A stretch of 10,415 nt of DNA from Intestinibacter sp. (GCF_022780145.1 NZ_JALEXO010000335.1:1-10415); one strand, 5' to 3'; shown: positions 1-6,777, counted from the first letter of the stretch. Translations and numbers: made by a program. Notes: generated from the letters alone by a model not told the origin.

Positions 1-41
1 TTTTTTATATTTTAAATTTATTTGAGCTTTACGAATAATAT

Positions 42-93
42 AAAAAGTCTACATTTTGAAGTTTTTAATTAATTATCAAAATGTAGACTTTTT
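42..93. terminator. Bidirectional rho-independent terminator after nadC
   Basis: An 18-bp perfect stem (arms 42-59 and 76-93, core AGTCTACATTTTGA) encloses a 16-nt loop. The outer A5/T5 tracts supply a run of T after the stem on either strand. On the minus strand it lies 24 bases past the nadC stop, so it should end the nadABC transcript. Its symmetry suggests it also stops a plus-strand gene arriving from outside the left edge. Confidence 0.9.
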
Positions 94-116
94 TATTTTA
101 ATATTTTATGGAGTTG

Positions 117-959
117 CTAGTTTAAAGGTTTAAGGTTTTTCATACTTAAATCTAGTATTTTAGCTGAGTGAGTTAGGGCACCTACTGATATAAAATCTAC
201 ACCTATTTCGGCTATGGATTTTATTGTTTCTAATGAAACATTTCCAGAAAACTCGATTTCAGCCTTGTTTCCTATCATAGAAACAGCCTTTTTAGCTGTA
301 TCTAAGTCCATATTATCTAACATTATTATATCTGCTTTTACATCTAATGCTTCTTGTACCATATCTAGAGTTTCTGTTTCGACTTCTATTTTTCTAACAA
401 ATGAAGAATTTTTTCTAGCTAGATTAACTGCATTAGTTATTCCACCAGCTGCATCTATATGGTTGTCCTTAAGCATTACACCATCAGATAGGTTAAATCT
501 ATGATTATTTCCACCACCGACTTTTACAGCGTATTTTTCTAATATTTTTAAATTAGGAGTTGTTTTTCTAGTATCTAATAATTTTGCGTGAGTATGTTCT
601 ATTTGCTTTACAAATTTATTAGTCAAAGTTGCTATTCCACTCATTCTTTGAAGGAGATTTAAAGCAACTCTTTCTCCCATAAGTATATTTCTAGTATTAC
701 CTTTAAGTTCAGCGATTTTTTCTTTTGGATATACTTTATCCCCATCTTTTTTCAACAAATCCACAGTTACCCCACCTAATATGTGGAAAACTCTTGCATA
801 TACTTCTAATCCAGCTATTATACCTTCTTCTTTACAAAGAAGATCAACTGAAGATATACTATCTTCTGATATTATGGAATTAGTAGTTATATCCTCATTT
901 GGAATGTCTTCAACAAGGGCGTCTTTTATTATTTTATCTACAATTAAAAAATTAATCAT
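117..959 (-). CDS. nadC: Nicotinate-nucleotide pyrophosphorylase (carboxylating), quinolinate phosphoribosyltransferase
   Basis: NadC converts quinolinate and PRPP to nicotinate mononucleotide, pyrophosphate and CO2, the last step of de novo NAD ring synthesis; it is cytosolic. The 280-residue length is normal for the family. The N-terminal segment has the family's EDIP..DITT pattern (17-26). The C-terminal barrel carries the substrate and PRPP-binding signatures DTRKTTP (129-135), NHR (152-154), KDNH (164-167), EVETE (192-196), MLDNM (213-217) and SVGALTHS (258-265). Start ATG at 957-959 is preceded by AAAGGTGGT (968-976 on the plus coordinate), which is itself part of the nadB coding sequence. 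The gene overlaps nadB by 8 bases, implying translational coupling. It is the last gene of the operon, followed by a strong terminator. Confidence 0.97.
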   Translation of the reverse strand: MINFLIVDKIIKDALVEDIPNEDITTNSIISEDSISSVDLLCKEEGIIAGLEVYARVFHILGGVTVDLLKKDGDKVYPKEKIAELKGNTRNILMGERVALNLLQRMSGIATLTNKFVKQIEHTHAKLLDTRKTTPNLKILEKYAVKVGGGNNHRFNLSDGVMLKDNHIDAAGGITNAVNLARKNSSFVRKIEVETETLDMVQEALDVKADIIMLDNMDLDTAKKAVSMIGNKAEIEFSGNVSLETIKSIAEIGVDFISVGALTHSAKILDLSMKNLKPLN

Positions 960-2244
960 CTATTATACCACCTTTTTCCTTAATAGCTTCTACAACTAAT
1001 TTTTTATTTTCTGCTGCAATTTGTTCGATTGTCTTATCCACAGTATTGACAGGTTTTGTGATTAATTCTGTATTATCAATTGAATTATTTATAACATTTG
1101 CAGCTCTCTTAGAGAATACTAATCCTTCTAGTAGAGAGTTACTAGCTAATCTGTTAGCACCGTGTATTCCTGTACAGCTAGTTTCACCAACTGCGAAAAG
1201 GCGATCTAAAGATGTTTGACTATTAGTATCTACTTTTATACCGCCCATAAAGTAATGTTGGGCAGGAGATACCTTTACAGGTTCTTTTGTTATATCAGTT
1301 CCTTTTGCAAGACAATTTTCATAGATTAAAGAAAATCTATTTTTTATGTAGTCAGGGTCTAGGAAGCTGATATCTAATAAAACATAAGGTGTATTTGTCT
1401 TTTTCATTTGTTCAAATACGGCAGCTGAAACGACATCTCTTGGTAATAATTCATTTACAAATCTTTCGCCATTTACATTTCTAAGTATACCGCCTTCGCC
1501 TCTTACTGATTCAGATATAAGAAATCTTCTTTCATCTTCTGTTTCATCGTAAAAAGCAGTAGGATGTATTTGTATGTAATTAATATCTTTAAGTTCTACG
1601 TTATGTCTTATAGCTGCAGCTAAACCATCGCCTTTTAAAATTCTTTGACTAGTAGAATTTTTATAAAGTCCTCCGATTCCACCACAAGCTAGAATCACAT
1701 ATTTAGCAAAAACATTTATTTGTTCATTATTCTTTAATAGGATAGCTCCTATACATTTATCATTGTCTTCAATTATGTCTACAAAGAAAGTATCTTCATA
1801 AACAGTTATATTTTTTCTAGTAAGTACGTTTTTTACAAGTGTTTTTTCAACATCTTCACCTGTATGGTCGTTAGTATGTACTATTCTGTTTATACAGTGA
1901 GCACCTTCTTTTGTGTAATCCCAGTTTCCATTTTCATCTAGGTCGAGTTTAAGGCCTAAAGAAACTAATTGTTCTACATTTTCTATAGATTCAGAAGTTA
2001 AAACTTTTACAGCATCTAAGTCGTTTTTATATTGTCCAGCTTTAAGAGTATCTTCTATAAAGTCTGGGATATCTTCTTTGTTTCTAGCAACTGAAATACC
2101 GCCTTGAGCTAAAGCTGTATTAGTGCAGTCTATTTTTCCTTTTGAAACGACTAAAACATCTAAATTACTATCTAAATTAAGAGCACTATATAAACCAGAA
2201 ACTCCTGATCCAATTATTAAAACATCAACATTTTTATTTTTCAT
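952..2244 (-). CDS. nadB: L-aspartate oxidase
   Basis: NadB is the FAD enzyme that oxidises L-aspartate to iminoaspartate for NadA; in anaerobes fumarate can serve as electron acceptor instead of oxygen (family knowledge). Visible signatures: dinucleotide-binding GSGVSG (12-17), NTALAQGG (42-49), a second glycine motif CGGIGG (187-192), HPTAF (227-231), ESVRGEGG (245-252), catalytic-type PRD (268-270), PAQHYFMGGI (327-336) and GETSCTGIHGANRLASNSLLEG (353-374), in succinate dehydrogenase/fumarate reductase flavoprotein order. At 430 residues it is about 110 shorter than the E. coli enzyme: it ends soon after the FAD/capping domains with only a short helical tail instead of the full C-terminal helical domain. 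There is no sign of a frameshift, since the reading frame runs cleanly into the nadC overlap. ATG start with GGGGAAA upstream; only 2 bases separate it from nadA. Confidence 0.96.
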   Translation of the reverse strand: MKNKNVDVLIIGSGVSGLYSALNLDSNLDVLVVSKGKIDCTNTALAQGGISVARNKEDIPDFIEDTLKAGQYKNDLDAVKVLTSESIENVEQLVSLGLKLDLDENGNWDYTKEGAHCINRIVHTNDHTGEDVEKTLVKNVLTRKNITVYEDTFFVDIIEDNDKCIGAILLKNNEQINVFAKYVILACGGIGGLYKNSTSQRILKGDGLAAAIRHNVELKDINYIQIHPTAFYDETEDERRFLISESVRGEGGILRNVNGERFVNELLPRDVVSAAVFEQMKKTNTPYVLLDISFLDPDYIKNRFSLIYENCLAKGTDITKEPVKVSPAQHYFMGGIKVDTNSQTSLDRLFAVGETSCTGIHGANRLASNSLLEGLVFSKRAANVINNSIDNTELITKPVNTVDKTIEQIAAENKKLVVEAIKEKGGIIDD

Positions 2245-2246
2245 AA

Positions 2247-3155
2247 TTATTTCCCCAATTTATGCATATTTTCTAGAGCTGTTAAAGCTTTTTTGCTAGT
2301 TTCTTCGTCTAGAATGATTTCTTCTTTTTTACCAGTTAATGCGTCGTAAACATCTTGTAAAGTAGTTTTCTTCATGTTAGGACAGATCATATTTTCTGGG
2401 AAGTAGAACTCTTTATCTGGGTTATTTTTCTTAAGTTGATGTAATACTCCTTGTTCTGTACATATTATGAATTCTTTGTCTTCACATTCAGTTGCAAATT
2501 TGATTATACCGCTAGTACTACCTATATAATCACTTAAATCTCTAACTTCTTTAGAACATTCAGGATGAGATAAAACTTTTACATTTGGATGTTCTTCTTT
2601 TAATTTTGTTACATCTTCTGCAGATACTCTTTCGTGAGTAGGGCAGAAGCCTTTCCATTGTATGAATTCTTTTTCTGGGAAGAATTCAGCTATGTATCCA
2701 CCTAAGTTTCTATCAGGTAAAAATAGTATTTGTTTGTTAGGTATATTTTTCATTATTTCTAAAGCACTAGATGATGTAACAGAAGCATCACAAAGAGCTT
2801 TAACTTCATAAGATGAATTTATGTAGCAAACTTTAAATGCATCTGGATATTCTTTTATTTTTTCTTCTAAATCTTCAGCTTCAGCCATATCTGCCATAGG
2901 ACATCCTGCATCTGGAGCTGGTAGTATAACTGTTTTATTTGGAGATAAAATTTTTGCACTTTCAGCCATGAATTTAACACCACAGAATATAATTAAATCT
3001 TCTTTAGCATCACGAGCTACTTTGCTTAAATAATAAGAATCTCCTACATAGTCTGCTATTTCTTGTACTTCAGGAATTTGATATAGATGCGCTAATATTA
3101 TAGCGTTTTTTTCTTTTTTTAATTTTAATATCTTTTCAGATAATTGATTCGTCAT
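2247..3155 (-). CDS. nadA: Quinolinate synthase A, [4Fe-4S] enzyme
   Basis: NadA condenses iminoaspartate with dihydroxyacetone phosphate to quinolinate, using an oxygen-sensitive [4Fe-4S] cluster. The 302-residue protein matches the compact form of the family. The three cluster cysteines, placed by spacing and context, are C85 (DAGCPMAD), C171 (KGFCPTHE) and C258 (MICPNM). Substrate-binding elements include H23/Y25 (AHLYQ), H197-E199 (SHPEC) and GSTSG (212-216). It is the first gene of nadABC; ATG start at 3153-3155 with an AAAGGGGT Shine-Dalgarno sequence. Just upstream lie a sigma-A promoter and a NiaR operator, so the operon should be repressed when niacin is plentiful. Confidence 0.97.
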   Translation of the reverse strand: MTNQLSEKILKLKKEKNAIILAHLYQIPEVQEIADYVGDSYYLSKVARDAKEDLIIFCGVKFMAESAKILSPNKTVILPAPDAGCPMADMAEAEDLEEKIKEYPDAFKVCYINSSYEVKALCDASVTSSSALEIMKNIPNKQILFLPDRNLGGYIAEFFPEKEFIQWKGFCPTHERVSAEDVTKLKEEHPNVKVLSHPECSKEVRDLSDYIGSTSGIIKFATECEDKEFIICTEQGVLHQLKKNNPDKEFYFPENMICPNMKKTTLQDVYDALTGKKEEIILDEETSKKALTALENMHKLGK

Positions 3156-3183
3156 AATTTACCCCTTTTTAAAAAATGTATTT

Positions 3184-3203
3184 ACAGGTGTATTTACACC
3201 TGT
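3184..3203. promoter_or_regulatory. NiaR operator upstream of nadABC
   Basis: Perfect inverted repeat ACAGGTGTA-TT-TACACCTGT. It matches, from memory, the ACAGGTGT/ACACCTGT palindrome described for NiaR (YrxA) in Firmicutes. It begins about eight bases downstream of the nad promoter -10 box, so it covers the predicted transcription start, ideal for repression by blocking polymerase. The niaR gene lies immediately beyond. No second copy is seen near the niaR promoter, so autoregulation by this site is not indicated. Confidence 0.9.
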
Positions 3204-3210
3204 GACAACA

Positions 3211-3239
3211 ATTATAGCATCTTATAATTTACTATTCAA
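3211..3239 (-). promoter_or_regulatory. Sigma-A promoter of nadABC
   Basis: On the minus strand: TTGAAT (-35, plus coordinates 3234-3239), a 17-base spacer, then TATAAT (-10, 3211-3216). Predicted start of transcription is near 3204, at the edge of the NiaR palindrome. The leader to nadA is about 50 bases. Confidence 0.85.
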
Positions 3240-3248
3240 TAAAAAACT

Positions 3249-3311
3249 AATCGTTAATTTTTTAATTTGTAATTGTATATATAACTTATTAATCAAAAAA
3301 AGTTAACGATT
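3249..3311. repeat. Long-range inverted repeat in the nadA-niaR intergenic region
   Basis: AATCGTTAA (3249-3257) and TTAACGATT (3303-3311) form a perfect 9-bp inverted repeat separated by 45 bases. It continues inward as T6 against A7 with one mismatch (15 of 16 positions complementary). It lies between the two divergent promoters; the right arm touches the niaR -35 box. It is upstream of both predicted start sites and so would act as DNA rather than RNA. Function unknown. Confidence 0.55.
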
Positions 3312-3338
3312 GATTTTTGTTATGAAAGTATATAGAAT
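3310..3338 (+). promoter_or_regulatory. Predicted sigma-A promoter of niaR
   Basis: TTGATT (3310-3315), 17-base spacer, TAGAAT (3333-3338), leaving a leader of about 45 bases to the niaR ATG. The match is moderate in each box but the spacing is exact. Confidence 0.6.
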
Positions 3339-3388
3339 AAATAAAAGATAGTGAAAAAGAAAATAATAGAATTAGAAGAAGGTGCGAA

Positions 3389-3901
3389 ATGAACTCAAAT
3401 GAAAGAAGAGAAAAATTATTGGAGATTCTGAGAAGCGCTGATGAACCTGTAAAGGGGAGTGTATTATCAGCGAAACTTGATGTAAGTAGACAAGTTATTG
3501 TAAAAGATATAGCACTTTTAAGAGCATCTGGTATAGAAATTTTGGCAACGTCTACTGGATATATGATTTTAAATTCTCTTAAAAGAGAGTTTGAGATAAT
3601 GTGTAAAAATCACAAATCGAATGAGGAAATTTTTGAGGAATTAAAAACTATAGTTGATTTAGGCGGAAAAGCAAAAAATGTTATAGTAAAACATCCTACT
3701 TATGGAATTTTAAAGGCTGATTTAAATGTGGCTACAAATAGAGATCTAAAAAAATTCATGGAAAAAGTATCGAGAAATGAATTTAAACAATTATCTACAT
3801 TATCACAAGATTATCACATTCATACAGTTGAGGTTTCTGATGTAGGAGTATTAGAAGAAATAAAGCAAGAATTAAGGGCAAAAAATATTTTATTTGAATA
3901 A
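3389..3901 (+). CDS. niaR: Niacin-responsive transcriptional repressor (HTH plus 3H domain)
   Basis: NiaR binds DNA in the presence of nicotinic acid and represses NAD synthesis and niacin uptake genes. The 170-residue protein has an N-terminal winged helix (about 5-60; recognition segment LSAKLDVSRQVIVKDIALLRASG) and a C-terminal 3H domain. The 3H signature is visible: H75 with E83 eight residues on, VKHPTYG with H102, and YHIHTVE with H143 and H145. These histidines (with the glutamate) match the metal-binding set of the family. ATG start with AGAAGGTG four bases upstream. It is transcribed away from nadABC, whose operator is the expected target, and has its own promoter and terminator. The adjacent NiaR-type palindrome makes the assignment firm. 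Confidence 0.93.
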   Translation: MNSNERREKLLEILRSADEPVKGSVLSAKLDVSRQVIVKDIALLRASGIEILATSTGYMILNSLKREFEIMCKNHKSNEEIFEELKTIVDLGGKAKNVIVKHPTYGILKADLNVATNRDLKKFMEKVSRNEFKQLSTLSQDYHIHTVEVSDVGVLEEIKQELRAKNILFE

Positions 3902-3915
3902 TTGAGAGAAAGAAG

Positions 3916-3950
3916 AGGGACTTATATTTAATAGGTCCTTTTATATTTTT
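3916..3950 (+). terminator. Rho-independent terminator of niaR
   Basis: Stem AGGGACTTAT (3916-3925) pairs with ATAGGTCCTT (3931-3940) over 10 bp including two G-U pairs, loop ATTTA, then the T-rich tract 3939-3950. It starts 14 bases past the niaR stop. Confidence 0.8.
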
Positions 3951-4014
3951 AAGTGAATTATAATAATTTAGTAAAAAAAGTCGTCTAAAGTAAAAATTTG
4001 AAGTAAAAAATAAG

Positions 4015-4043
4015 TTGAATTATAAAAAAACTTATGTTAATAT
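4015..4043 (+). promoter_or_regulatory. Predicted sigma-A promoter of the tadA - tRNA-Ser - SRP RNA unit
   Basis: TTGAAT (4015-4020), 17-base spacer, TAATAT (4038-4043). It lies between the niaR terminator and tadA, with a very short leader to the Shine-Dalgarno sequence at 4061. Confidence 0.65.
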
Positions 4044-4070
4044 TAATATGTTATATGTTTAGGAGGTATG

Positions 4071-4523
4071 ATGGATAAATTATTTTTTATGAATGAAGCT
4101 ATAGAAGAAGCTAAAAAGGCATATGATAAGGGTGAAACACCTATAGGAGCAGTAGTAGTCAAGGATGATCAGATTATAGGTAGAGGTCATAATTTAACTG
4201 AGACATTGAAGGATAGTACAGCTCATGCAGAGATGTTAGCTATAAGAGAAGCAGCTGATACATTAGGTGGCTGGAGATTGATGAATTGTGATTTATATGT
4301 GACTATGGAGCCTTGTATTATGTGTAGCGGAGCTATAGTTAATTCCAGAATAAAAAATATAATTATCGGAACTAAACATATTAAAAATGCTAATATAGAA
4401 AAACAACATACATTTAAGATGGAGTACTTTAAAGATAGTCGTGTAAATGTAGAGTTTGGAATTATGGAAGAAGAGTGTTCGATCATTCTGCAAAGATTTT
4501 TTAAAGACCTAAGAAAAAAATAA
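4071..4523 (+). CDS. tadA: tRNA-specific adenosine deaminase (TadA family), divergent C-terminal half
   Basis: TadA deaminates adenosine 34 of tRNA-Arg(ACG) to inosine. The zinc deaminase core is intact: HAE (H52, catalytic E54) and the PCIMC motif (C82, C85), with the usual N-terminal MNEAIEEAKKA..KGETPIGAV. Two ATG codons stand in tandem; I chose 4071 (150 aa) because AGGAGG (4061-4066) is only one base from the ATG at 4068. The stretch after about residue 112 is unusual: where TadA normally has a DPK.GAAGS-type segment contacting the anticodon loop, this protein reads GTKHIKNANIEKQHTFKMEY. The C-terminal EEECS..L..FF.DLRKK helix is typical. The position upstream of the tRNA-Ser, SRP RNA and dnaX genes matches tadA (yaaJ) in Bacillus. 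A broader nucleoside deaminase role cannot be excluded. Confidence 0.85.
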   Translation: MDKLFFMNEAIEEAKKAYDKGETPIGAVVVKDDQIIGRGHNLTETLKDSTAHAEMLAIREAADTLGGWRLMNCDLYVTMEPCIMCSGAIVNSRIKNIIIGTKHIKNANIEKQHTFKMEYFKDSRVNVEFGIMEEECSIILQRFFKDLRKK

Positions 4524-4526
4524 ATT

Positions 4527-4619
4527 GGAGAGATGGTCGAGAGGACGAAGACGCTGGCCTGGAAAGCTAGTATGCGTGTCAAAAGCGTATCGTGGGTTCG
4601 AATCCCACTCTCTCCGCCA
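4527..4619 (+). tRNA. tRNA-Ser (anticodon GGA)
   Basis: A 93-nt class II tRNA with encoded CCA. Acceptor stem GGAGAGA (4527-4533) pairs with TCTCTCC (4609-4615), discriminator G4616, CCA 4617-4619. Anticodon stem 4554-4558/4566-4570 presents GGA at 4561-4563, reading UCU and UCC. The long variable arm has an ATGCG/CGTAT stem. The T arm GTGGG-TTCGAAT-CCCAC is perfect. It starts three bases after the tadA stop codon, so it must be cut out of a tadA read-through transcript or have a promoter inside tadA. Confidence 0.97.
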
Positions 4620-4640
4620 AGAAACATAATATCGGTTACA

Positions 4641-4914
4641 ACTTTGCTGTACTAGATGGGGAAGTAGCGGTGCCCTGTAACCTGCTATCCGCTATAGCAG
4701 GATTGAATTCCATCTGGAGGCTACTACTTTGTGGAGCTGCCCGAAGCAAGTGGTGTTGACGCTTAGGTCCTATGCAATGTAAGCCCATGAACCCTGTCAG
4801 GTCCGGAAGGAAGCAGCAGTAAGTGGTTACTGCATGTGACGTAGGAGTGCCTAAGTTGAGCTAACTACTTTGGTAACGTCTGTGAAGTATAGTCAATAGA
4901 TGGTGTACAGCATT
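4641..4914 (+). ncRNA. ffs: Signal recognition particle RNA, large Gram-positive type (scRNA)
   Basis: RNA scaffold of the signal recognition particle, which binds Ffh and targets membrane and secreted proteins. About 270 nt, the Alu-containing form of Bacillus and Clostridium. TGCTGTAC (4645-4652) pairs exactly with GTACAGCA (4905-4912) to close the molecule. The Alu end holds GGGAAGTAGCGGTGCCCTGTAACC (4659-4682). The S-domain tip, highly conserved, is CAGGTCCGGAAGGAAGCAGC (4799-4818) with its GGAA tetraloop. Exact mature ends are estimated to within a few bases. Only about 21 bases separate it from the tRNA CCA, and no convincing promoter lies there, so it is probably processed from the tadA - tRNA transcript. 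Confidence 0.95.
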
Positions 4915-4930
4915 TTAATATATAAAACAG

Positions 4931-4957
4931 AATCCCTTTTGACAGGGATTTTTATTT
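4931..4957 (+). terminator. Rho-independent terminator of the SRP RNA
   Basis: Perfect stem AATCCCT (4931-4937) with AGGGATT (4944-4950), loop TTTGAC, followed by a T-rich tract through 4957. It separates the small-RNA unit from dnaX. Confidence 0.9.
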
Positions 4958-5022
4958 TGCAAATTTTTTTGATTCGTTATAAATTATAGAATCGTTTAAA
5001 TAAAGTTTTTTTATTAATTTAA

Positions 5023-5031
5023 TGATATAAT
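5023..5031 (+). promoter_or_regulatory. Predicted extended -10 promoter of dnaX-ybaB-recR
   Basis: TG-A-TATAAT (5023-5031) is a perfect extended -10 box. The corresponding -35 position (AAGTTT near 5003-5008) is poor, as is common for extended -10 promoters. The predicted leader to the dnaX start is about 60 bases and includes a small AT-rich palindrome, CTAAAT-TAT-ATTTAG (5047-5061). Confidence 0.6.
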
Positions 5032-5098
5032 AATTAAAGAAATTGTCTAAATTATATTTAGAATAAAAAACTATATTTAAAATAAAGGGGAGATAAAT

Positions 5099-6745
5099 GT
5101 GCATAAGGCGTTATATAGAGTATATAGACCTAAGAATTTTAATGATATAGTAGGTCAAGAACATATAGTTAGAACTTTAAAAAATCAAATAGAAAGTCAA
5201 AATGTAGGGCATGCATATTTATTTTGTGGTACAAGAGGTACTGGTAAAACATCTACGGCAAAAATATTTTCTAGAGCTGTAAACTGTACTGATTTACACG
5301 ATAATGAACCTTGTAATGAGTGTGAAAGTTGTAGAGAAATTTTAGAAGATAAAACTATGGATGTAGTTGAAATAGATGCTGCTTCAAATAATAGCGTAGA
5401 CGATATAAGAGAATTAAGAGAAAATGTAAAATATTCTCCTTCTAAATCTAAATACAAAGTATATATAATTGATGAGGTTCATATGCTATCACAAGGAGCA
5501 TTTAATGCACTTTTAAAGACATTAGAAGAGCCACCATCATATGTTATATTTATATTGGCGACTACTGAACCACATAAAATTCCTGCAACAATACTGTCTA
5601 GATGTCAACGATTTGATTTTAAAAGAGTTACAGTCAAAGATATTTCCTCTAGAATGAAATATATATGTGAAAAAGAAGGAATAGAAGCCGATGATAAAGC
5701 ATTAAATTTAATAGCTAGAAATTCACAAGGTGCACTTAGAGATGCGCTTAGTATATTAGACCAATGTATATCTTTTCAAGGACATACTATAAGCTATAAT
5801 GATGTAATTGAGCTTTTAGGAAGTGTAAATATAGAGCAACTATTTGATTTGGCAGAATCAATAATAAAAGAAGATACAAAAAAATCACTCCAAATTTTAA
5901 ATGATTTTATAGTTTGGGGTAAGGATGTAAGAAATTTAGTAAATGATTTAATAGATCATTTCAGAAATTTAATGGTTTGCAAAATTTCAAATGATTTAGA
6001 CGATATTATATCACTGCCAGAGGAAACTATAGATTTGCTCAAACAACAGGCGACTACAATAGATACAAACAATTTAATAAGAATTTTAAATATATTATCA
6101 GAAACACAAGATGCTATGAAATCTTCATCAAATCCAAGAGTTCTTATGGAAGTAACTATGATAAAAATAGTTCAGCCTATGTTTGATGAAAGTAAAGAGG
6201 CTTTAATTAAGAGAATAGAGAATTTAGAAAAGAAAATTGAATCAGGAGATATAAAAGTTAATCACATATCCACAAATCAATCAGTGGATAACTTTGATGG
6301 AAATGGTCAAATCGATAAAAATACACAAGAAAGTCAATCAGAAGAAAATATAGAATATGAAAATATAAAAAATGATGATGTTAAATTAATACAAAAATCA
6401 TGGAAAAATATATTACAAAAGATGAAAGAAGATAAGGAACAGGTAACTAGGGCCTTACTTCAAGATGTAGATAGCTTTAATGTATCAGAAGATACTTTAT
6501 ATATAATTTTTACTGATAATTATTCATTTGCTAAGTCTAGATTGGATTCGCCAAAGACTATAGAATACGTAGAGAAAGTCATAAGAGAAGTATTGAATAG
6601 AAGCTTCAACGTAAAAATAGCCTTGAAATCTCAAGTAGTAAATTTAAATACTGAAATAAAAAAAGAGGATAAAGGCGAGAAGATATTAAAAGATATAGTA
6701 AGTGAGGATATATTAGAAGTAAAAGATAGTATTGAAAAAAGCTAA
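5099..6745 (+). CDS. dnaX: DNA polymerase III subunits gamma/tau (clamp loader)
   Basis: DnaX is the ATPase of the clamp loader that places the beta clamp on DNA; the tau tail contacts polymerase and helicase. The 548-residue protein has the AAA+ module at about 1-220: Walker A GTRGTGKT (44-51), zinc cysteines C63, C72, C75 and C78, Walker B IIDEVHML (123-130), sensor 1 LATTEPHK (153-160), the SRC motif (167-169) with the arginine finger, and sensor 2 GALRDALS (211-218). Domain III follows to about 360, then a polar linker rich in N, E and Q (about 395-435) and a C-terminal tau-like domain (VKLIQKSWKNIL onward). The start is GTG at 5099: AAAGGGGAG lies six bases upstream, MHKALYRVYRP fits the family N-terminus, and an ATG two bases earlier is out of frame. 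First gene of dnaX-ybaB-recR. Confidence 0.96.
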   Translation: MHKALYRVYRPKNFNDIVGQEHIVRTLKNQIESQNVGHAYLFCGTRGTGKTSTAKIFSRAVNCTDLHDNEPCNECESCREILEDKTMDVVEIDAASNNSVDDIRELRENVKYSPSKSKYKVYIIDEVHMLSQGAFNALLKTLEEPPSYVIFILATTEPHKIPATILSRCQRFDFKRVTVKDISSRMKYICEKEGIEADDKALNLIARNSQGALRDALSILDQCISFQGHTISYNDVIELLGSVNIEQLFDLAESIIKEDTKKSLQILNDFIVWGKDVRNLVNDLIDHFRNLMVCKISNDLDDIISLPEETIDLLKQQATTIDTNNLIRILNILSETQDAMKSSSNPRVLMEVTMIKIVQPMFDESKEALIKRIENLEKKIESGDIKVNHISTNQSVDNFDGNGQIDKNTQESQSEENIEYENIKNDDVKLIQKSWKNILQKMKEDKEQVTRALLQDVDSFNVSEDTLYIIFTDNYSFAKSRLDSPKTIEYVEKVIREVLNRSFNVKIALKSQVVNLNTEIKKEDKGEKILKDIVSEDILEVKDSIEKS

Positions 6746-6768
6746 AATAAATGATAATAATTATATTA

Positions 6769-6777
6769 TGATACAAT
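6769..6777 (+). promoter_or_regulatory. Possible internal extended -10 promoter for ybaB-recR
   Basis: TG-A-TACAAT (6769-6777) in the 59-base gap between dnaX and ybaB, with no good -35 box. It could give extra ybaB-recR transcript independent of dnaX. Weak evidence in such AT-rich DNA. Confidence 0.3.

Noticed and set aside
214..504. Plus-strand ORFs opposite nadC (also 781-999)
   Set aside because: Shadows of the nadC/nadB coding strand, with no ribosome binding site or recognisable protein features.
4223..4627. A 134-codon minus-strand ORF beginning MFLGGESGIRTHDTLLTRI
   Set aside because: It is antisense to the tRNA-Ser and tadA. The GESGIRTHD-type peptide is a well-known false protein from reading the back strand of a tRNA-Ser gene.
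4620..4640. CATAAT between the tRNA and SRP RNA as an SRP RNA promoter
   Set aside because: The matching -35 position falls in the tRNA T arm and does not resemble a -35 box.
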